A stretch of DNA of 34,455 bases from Sphingomonas bacterium (GTDB lineage: Bacteria > Pseudomonadota > Alphaproteobacteria > Sphingomonadales > Sphingomonadaceae), in the NCBI RefSeq assembly GCF_028293085.1, contig NZ_JAQGLC010000192.1, positions 1 through 34,455 of the forward strand. The letters run 5' to 3'. Under the pieces are notes generated by a model. The model was not told the DNA's origin and made no database searches. It saw only the letters and a program-made list of their open reading frames with translations. A program made the position numbers and the translations under genes. This document shows positions 30,627 through 34,455 of this stretch, in pieces. Each line of letters begins with the position of its first letter. Within the stretch, counting starts at the first letter, position 1.

Positions 30627-31330
30627 GGTGCGTCCCCGCCATAGCGGAACGGGCAGGCCCAGTCCTCGTCCACGGCGCGCCCGCTATATTGTCGCGCCTC
30701 GCTCGCCTCGCCGTGGCGCGCGAGCATCGGGTTGCGCGATCCGGCCAGCGCCTCGTCGCGCAGCAGGATCTTCTCGCGCATGCCCTCATATTTGCCCTGC
30801 GCGCGCAACGTCTCGAACTGGTCGTGCAGGTTGAATATCATCGCCGGCCGCGCGAAGCGGCGCGCGGGGCGGCTCGCCTCGGGATGCAGCCCGACGATGA
30901 AGAACGCCTCGCCGCCGAAGCTCAGCGAGAAATGCGGGTTCTCCGGATCGGGGCTGACCCCCGGATCATAATCCTGGCCGCGCCACACATCCTTGTCGGA
31001 CAGCGATTGCACCCGCTGCCACAAGGCCGCCTCGAACTCGGCCTCGGTCAGATCGTCGGGTCCCTCGAACACCACGGCGAAGCTGCGGAACAGGGCAGGG
31101 GCCTTGCGATAGGCCGCAGCGAAGGCGAGCAGCCCGTCATGGATGCGCAGATCGTCCCAGGCGCTGTCGATGCGGCTGCAGGCGAGCACCTCCAGCGTGC
31201 CGCGCGCCAGCGCCGCCTTGGCGCCGACACAGGGAAACTGCGCGTCGCCGACCATGTCGTACAGCATCGTCTGCAGCTCGTGCTGCGCGCGGTGCTGCCA
31301 GGGGTGGAGGGGTGTGGTGGGAGCGTTCAT
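30623..31330 (-). CDS. YqcI/YcgG family protein (heme-type guanidino N-hydroxylase family)
   Basis: This is a 235-residue cytoplasmic protein. The family is recognised from FPCVGAKAALARGTLEVLAC, the SDKDVWRGQDYDPGVSPDPE stretch, FFIVGLHPEASRPARRF and the MIFNLHDQFETLRAQGKYEG segment. YqcI/YcgG proteins include GntA of guanitoxin biosynthesis and arginine N-hydroxylases, which use heme and oxygen to hydroxylate a guanidino nitrogen. That chemistry is inferred for this protein, and the substrate is not known. The ATG at 31330 is the family start. The gene overlaps the DUF1989 gene by four bases. A weak EcfG-like site lies upstream (31366-31341) but has a mismatched -10. Confidence 0.85.
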   Translation of the reverse strand: MNAPTTPLHPWQHRAQHELQTMLYDMVGDAQFPCVGAKAALARGTLEVLACSRIDSAWDDLRIHDGLLAFAAAYRKAPALFRSFAVVFEGPDDLTEAEFEAALWQRVQSLSDKDVWRGQDYDPGVSPDPENPHFSLSFGGEAFFIVGLHPEASRPARRFARPAMIFNLHDQFETLRAQGKYEGMREKILLRDEALAGSRNPMLARHGEASEARQYSGRAVDEDWACPFRYGGDAP

Positions 31331-31441
31331 GTCGCCGCAAGACGCTTGCCGGGGCAAAGCCGTTCCAAAGATTCAGCTTGATCCGAAGCAAGTTGATCCG
31401 TCGCAAAGCGCCGCGGCTGTTCATGGATCAGGCTCGCACGC

Positions 31442-32068
31442 TCAGGCCGGTGCGGCCTGGCCCATCGCTCCGGTCGCAATCGGCGCCGCCTCGCCGCGCG
31501 AATAGGTCCCGACCAGCAGGCCCAGGCCGAGCACCTTGCCCGCCATCGCCGCGACGATCGCGGAGCGGCCGGGATTGGCGTCGAGCGCCGCTACGTCCGA
31601 TAGCGCGAACAGCTGGAAGACATAGTCATGGCTGCCATGGCCGGTCGGCGGATCGGGCGGCAACCAGCCCTGGCTGAGATAGCTGTTGCGCCCGACATCG
31701 CGGCCGTCCGCACCGCCATCGCCATCGGGCAGGATCGCGCCCTCGGCCAGGCGGCGCTCGTCGGCGGGCAATCCCCACAGCAGGGCGTGCACCAGCGGGC
31801 TGAGCGCGGGCGCGTCCGGATCCTCGACGATCAGCGCGAAGCCGCGCGTGCCCTCGGGCGGCTCGCCCCACAATAGCGGCGGCGAAACGCCCGCACCGTC
31901 GGCGGTGAAGCGCTCGGGCAGGCGCGCGCCATCGGCGAAAGCGGGGCTGGACAGGTCGATCACGGCGCCGGGCTCGCCTAGGTCGGGGTCGACCGCGACC
32001 AGCTTGGAATGGCCGGCCCGCACATTGTGCAGCATGCCGCCCAGCCAGGCGGGAATATGTTCGAGCAT
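31442..32068 (-). CDS. YbhB/YbcL (PEBP, Raf kinase inhibitor-like) family protein
   Basis: This 208-residue protein belongs to the phosphatidylethanolamine-binding protein fold. Residues about 36-205 contain the family blocks: ERFTADGAGVSPPLLWGEPP, ALIVEDPDAPALSPLVHALL and GHGSHDYVFQLFAL. The ligand-binding DPDAP and GxHxY-like elements are kept. Bacterial members have no settled function. An N-terminal extension of about 35 residues (MLEHIPAWLGGMLHNVRAGH) precedes the domain; it has no clear signal peptide. The ATG at 32068 follows GGAGG at 7 bases. It is divergent from xthA across 76 bases. Confidence 0.87.
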   Translation of the reverse strand: MLEHIPAWLGGMLHNVRAGHSKLVAVDPDLGEPGAVIDLSSPAFADGARLPERFTADGAGVSPPLLWGEPPEGTRGFALIVEDPDAPALSPLVHALLWGLPADERRLAEGAILPDGDGGADGRDVGRNSYLSQGWLPPDPPTGHGSHDYVFQLFALSDVAALDANPGRSAIVAAMAGKVLGLGLLVGTYSRGEAAPIATGAMGQAAPA

Positions 32069-32144
32069 CGGCTTGCCTCCTTCATGCGTTGGCCTGTCCA
32101 CAACTCGCGAAGGGCGCGAGGTGTCCGGAGCGGAACAGAAACGC

Positions 32145-32915
32145 ATGATGATCGCGACCTATAATGTGAACGGCGTGAACGGCCGCCTCCCCGTCCTGCT
32201 GCGCTGGCTGGAGGAGCGGCAGCCGGACGTGGTCTGCCTCCAGGAGCTGAAGGCGCCACAGGAGAAATTCCCCGAAGCCGCGATCGAGGCCGCCGGCTAT
32301 CACGCGATCTGGCACGGCCAGAAAAGCTGGAACGGCGTCGCGATCCTCAGCCGGGGCGGCGTACCGGTCGAGACGCGGCGCGGCCTGCCCGGCGACCCGG
32401 ACGATCTGCACAGCCGCTATATCGAGGCGGCGGTCGACGGCGTGCTGATCGCTGGCCTCTATCTGCCCAACGGCAACCCACGGCCCGGCCCCAAATTCGA
32501 CTATAAGCTTGCCTGGTTCGAGCGGCTGATCGCGCACGGCGCCGATCTGATCGCCAGCAACATGCCGGTGATCCTCGCCGGCGACTTCAACGTGATGCCG
32601 ACCGAGCGCGACGTCTACAAACCCGAACGCTGGATCGACGACGCGCTGTTCGCGCCCGAGGTCCGCGCCGCCTTTTTCCGCCTGCTCGATCAGGGCTGGA
32701 CCGACGCGCTCCGCACGCTCCATCCCGACGAGACGATCTACACCTTCTGGGATTATTTCCGGAACGCTTATGCCCGCAACGCCGGGCTGCGCATCGATCA
32801 TTTCCTGCTCAGCCCGCCGCTCGCGGGCAAGCTGAAAAAGGCGGAGGTCGATCGCCATGTCCGCGGCGGGGAAAAGAGCAGCGATCATGCGCCCGTCTGG
32901 ATCGAGCTCGCCTGA
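32145..32915 (+). CDS. xthA: Exodeoxyribonuclease III
   Basis: This 256-residue AP endonuclease/3'-5' exonuclease belongs to the EEP superfamily. Active-site motifs are intact: ATYNVNGVNGR at the start, catalytic Glu in VCLQELKAP, GLYLPNGNP, GDFNVMPTERD, and the histidine of SSDHAPVW near the end. It repairs abasic sites in the cytoplasm. Two adjacent ATG codons (32145 and 32148) are possible; GGAG at 32126-32129 is rather distant. It is followed by yjbQ after 5 bases, so they probably form an operon with the small gene and ycaQ, a possible repair group. Confidence 0.93.
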   Translation: MMIATYNVNGVNGRLPVLLRWLEERQPDVVCLQELKAPQEKFPEAAIEAAGYHAIWHGQKSWNGVAILSRGGVPVETRRGLPGDPDDLHSRYIEAAVDGVLIAGLYLPNGNPRPGPKFDYKLAWFERLIAHGADLIASNMPVILAGDFNVMPTERDVYKPERWIDDALFAPEVRAAFFRLLDQGWTDALRTLHPDETIYTFWDYFRNAYARNAGLRIDHFLLSPPLAGKLKKAEVDRHVRGGEKSSDHAPVWIELA

Positions 32916-32920
32916 TCGCT

Positions 32921-33352
32921 ATGCTGCCCGGCATGAGACAGGCAATTGGCATCCTCACCATCGAGACGCGGCGCCAGGGCCTGGTCGAGATCACGCGCGA
33001 GATTTCGCGCTGGACGGCCGAACAGGGCATCGCCGCCGGCCTGCTGACGCTCTTCTGCCGCCACACCTCCGCCTCGCTGCTGATCCAGGAAAATGCCGCA
33101 CCCGAGGTGCGCCAGGATCTGGAGGATTATTTCGCGCGCCTCGCCCCCGAAGACCCCACCGCCTACGCCCATGACGACGAAGGTCCGGACGACATGCCCG
33201 CGCATCTGCGCACCGCGCTCACCAATGTGCAGCTCTCGATCCCGCTGATCGATCGGCGCTTGGCCTTGGGGACGTGGCAGGGCATCTATCTGTTCGAACA
33301 TCGCAGGCGCCCGCACCGCCGGGAAATCGCGCTGCACCTCATCGGGGAATAG
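32921..33352 (+). CDS. yjbQ: YjbQ family protein (secondary thiamine-phosphate synthase fold)
   Basis: This protein is 143 residues from the first ATG, or 139 from the second (32933, MRQAIGILTIETRR), which better matches the usual family start. The YjbQ signature is LLTLFCRHTSASLLIQENA, with GTWQGIYLFEHR near the end. Members were described as able to replace thiamine-phosphate synthase weakly, but the physiological role is unclear. It follows xthA by 5 bases and is followed by a small gene 3 bases after its stop, indicating one transcript. No clear Shine-Dalgarno favours either start. Confidence 0.88.
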   Translation: MLPGMRQAIGILTIETRRQGLVEITREISRWTAEQGIAAGLLTLFCRHTSASLLIQENAAPEVRQDLEDYFARLAPEDPTAYAHDDEGPDDMPAHLRTALTNVQLSIPLIDRRLALGTWQGIYLFEHRRRPHRREIALHLIGE

Positions 33353-33355
33353 GTT

Positions 33356-33619
33356 TTGGATCTCGACGCGCTGCTCCATCATTATTTCGGCACGACCGAG
33401 ATCGAGACGCTCGACGATGCCGCGATCGAGCTCGGGATCGAACGCCTCGGCACCGCCTTCTGGAGCGAGCCCGACGCCGGCCGCCGCTTCGCGCTCTGGG
33501 CGCTGCTCCACTCGCTCGGCGACGCGCCCGATCCCGGCGCCGCCTTCAAGACTCAGCGTGAGCGCGACGCGGCGTTCGACTATGCCCGCGCCGCCGACCG
33601 GGCGGAACGCCCTGACTGA
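33356..33619 (+). CDS. Small acidic protein of unknown function
   Basis: I do not recognise this family. The product is 87 residues, acidic and helical (MDLDALLHHYFGTTEIETLD, ALWALLHSLGDAPDPGAAF), with no signal peptide or membrane segment. It starts at TTG (33356), 3 bases after the YjbQ stop, behind the purine-rich GGGGAATAGG. Its last 38 bases overlap the start of ycaQ in another frame. Tight packing between yjbQ and ycaQ supports it being real. Confidence 0.68.
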   Translation: MDLDALLHHYFGTTEIETLDDAAIELGIERLGTAFWSEPDAGRRFALWALLHSLGDAPDPGAAFKTQRERDAAFDYARAADRAERPD

Positions 33620-34455
33620 GCAGCTGTCGCTGGCCCAGGCGCGGCGCATCGCGCTCGCCGCGCAGGGCTTCGGCGCCGCGCATCCCACGCGCGTCGACCA
33701 GGGCCATCTGAGGCGCACGATCGACCGGCTCTCGCTGCACCAGATCGACAGCGTCAACGTGCTCGTCCGCGCACATTATCTCCCGGCCTTTTCCCGCCTC
33801 GGCAATTATGATTGCGGCCTGCTCGAAAGCGCCGCCTGGGGCCGCAAGAGCGAGCGCCGCCTGTTCGAATATTGGGCGCACGAGGCGTCGTTGCTGCCGC
33901 TGTCGCTTCACCCGCTGCTGCGCTGGCGCATGGCGCGCGCGGATCGTGGCGATACCGGCTGGAAGAGCATGCGCGTCTTTGCCGGCGAGCGCCGCGCCGA
34001 GGCCGCGACAATCCTCGACCGCATCCGCGCCGAGGGCCCGCTCGCCGCGTCGGATTTCGAACAGGGCAAAAGCGGCACCGGCTGGTGGGCCTGGGGCGCG
34101 ACCAAGCATGCGCTCGAATGGCTGTTCTGGGCCGGCCACATCACCACCGCGACGCGCCGGCGCAGCTTCGAGCGCGTCTATGATCTCACCGAACGCGTCA
34201 TCCCGGCGCGCATCCTCGCGTTGCCCACACCCAGCGAAGCCGAGGCGCACCGCGCTCTGGTCGAACGCAGCGCCCGCACCCTGGGCATCGCCACCACCAC
34301 CGATCTGCGTGATTATTTCCGCCTCAAGCCCGACGAGGCGACCGCCGCGGTGGCGACGCTGGCCGAGGAAGGCGTGCTGGTCCCGGTCGAGGTGAAGGGC
34401 TGGGGCTACAAGGCCTGGCTCCACCGCGACGCGAAACGCCCGCGCCGTATCCAGG
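33582..34455 (+). CDS. ycaQ: YcaQ-type DNA glycosylase, winged-helix family (5' part)
   Basis: The frame is open to the window end; 291 residues are visible. YcaQ (AlkX) family glycosylases excise bases in interstrand crosslinks and some alkylated purines. Recognisable blocks are LSLAQARRIALAAQGF near the start, then LHQIDSVNVLVRAHYLPAF, YWAHEASLLPLSLHPL, WWAWGATKHALEWLFWAGHI and the YDLTERVIP segment, spanning winged-helix domains. I chose the ATG at 33582 (MPAPPTGRNALTEQLS), the nearest canonical start before the conserved N-terminus; it overlaps the preceding gene by 38 bases. CTG at 33612 is a less likely start. The C-terminal part lies beyond the window. Confidence 0.88.
   Translation, partial: MPAPPTGRNALTEQLSLAQARRIALAAQGFGAAHPTRVDQGHLRRTIDRLSLHQIDSVNVLVRAHYLPAFSRLGNYDCGLLESAAWGRKSERRLFEYWAHEASLLPLSLHPLLRWRMARADRGDTGWKSMRVFAGERRAEAATILDRIRAEGPLAASDFEQGKSGTGWWAWGATKHALEWLFWAGHITTATRRRSFERVYDLTERVIPARILALPTPSEAEAHRALVERSARTLGIATTTDLRDYFRLKPDEATAAVATLAEEGVLVPVEVKGWGYKAWLHRDAKRPRRIQ

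Noticed and set aside
31341..31366. EcfG-like site on the minus strand upstream of the YqcI/YcgG gene (GGAAC-N17-CGTC)
   Set aside because: The -10 has a mismatch and the predicted leader is only about six bases, so support is too weak.
31378..31399. Direct repeat TTGATCC (twice) upstream of the YqcI/YcgG gene
   Set aside because: Seven-base repeats with 15-base spacing occur by chance, and no regulator is nearby to give it meaning.
1..34455. tRNA, rRNA, CRISPR arrays and complete insertion sequences
   Set aside because: A scan by eye of the intergenic stretches for TPsiC-like sequences, regularly spaced repeats and transposase motifs on both strands gave nothing convincing. tRNAscan-SE and an insertion-sequence search would settle this.

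Overview
The window is GC-rich chromosomal DNA whose gene content, codon use and intergenic signals fit an alphaproteobacterium of the Sphingomonas group. The indications are a CtrA-type box (TTAA-N7-TTAAC), an EcfG-type stress promoter (GGAAC-N16-CGTT), short GC-rich hairpin repeats between genes, and many four-base ATGA or TTGA gene overlaps. No rRNA, tRNA, CRISPR array, complete insertion sequence or phage gene was seen. Most of the window is core or near-core metabolism, with a few unusual modules.

Layout. 1-2531: end of a branched-chain 2-oxoacid dehydrogenase operon (E1 beta, E2) followed by a MAPEG-family membrane protein. 2541-4951: an HPP-family membrane protein (minus), a DUF4336-like protein and a ProC-like reductase. 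4975-5080: a CtrA-box promoter in front of a probable small RNA with two hairpins that carry C-rich loops. 5127-7744 (minus): a secreted or membrane Ig-like protein and a FadI-like thiolase. 7836-9171: an ArsR-type regulator with an apparently leaderless promoter, leading an overlapping operon of two SRPBCC proteins. 9229-11459 (minus): an ornithine cyclodeaminase-family enzyme and a second thiolase. 11655-13906: an OmpR-type response regulator and its histidine kinase. 13921-14138: a nested-hairpin repeat. 14154-15980: an HI0933-type flavoprotein and a small secreted TonB-domain-like protein. 16291-18066 (minus): a PAS-GGDEF diguanylate cyclase and a HAD-IIB phosphatase. 18166-18592: an EcfG-type promoter and a small membrane protein. 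18688-20874: a DbpA-like RNA helicase and a small basic-tailed protein. 21149-22962: HisC overlapping a type II haloacid dehalogenase-like protein. 23012-25153: a Nudix domain fused in frame to a DUF47 protein, followed by a PiT phosphate transporter. 25337-28131: a DUF2189 membrane protein and a Tat-exported DUF885 protein. 28174-32068 (minus): DinB, a cytoplasmic sulfite-oxidase-fold molybdoenzyme, a DUF1989 protein overlapping a YqcI/YcgG heme-type N-hydroxylase, and a PEBP-family protein. 32145-34455: XthA, YjbQ, a small unknown protein and the 5' part of YcaQ.

How genes may work together. BkdA2 and BkdB oxidise branched-chain 2-oxoacids, and the two thiolases fit downstream acyl-CoA breakdown. 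DUF47 and PiT form a phosphate uptake pair, with the Nudix domain physically joined to it. XthA, DinB and YcaQ are DNA repair or damage-tolerance functions. The most novel leads are the CtrA-box small RNA, the YqcI/YcgG-DUF1989-molybdoenzyme cluster (possible guanidino-compound chemistry), the Nudix-DUF47 fusion that lacks a normal start codon, and the EcfG-type promoter on an uncharacterised membrane protein.
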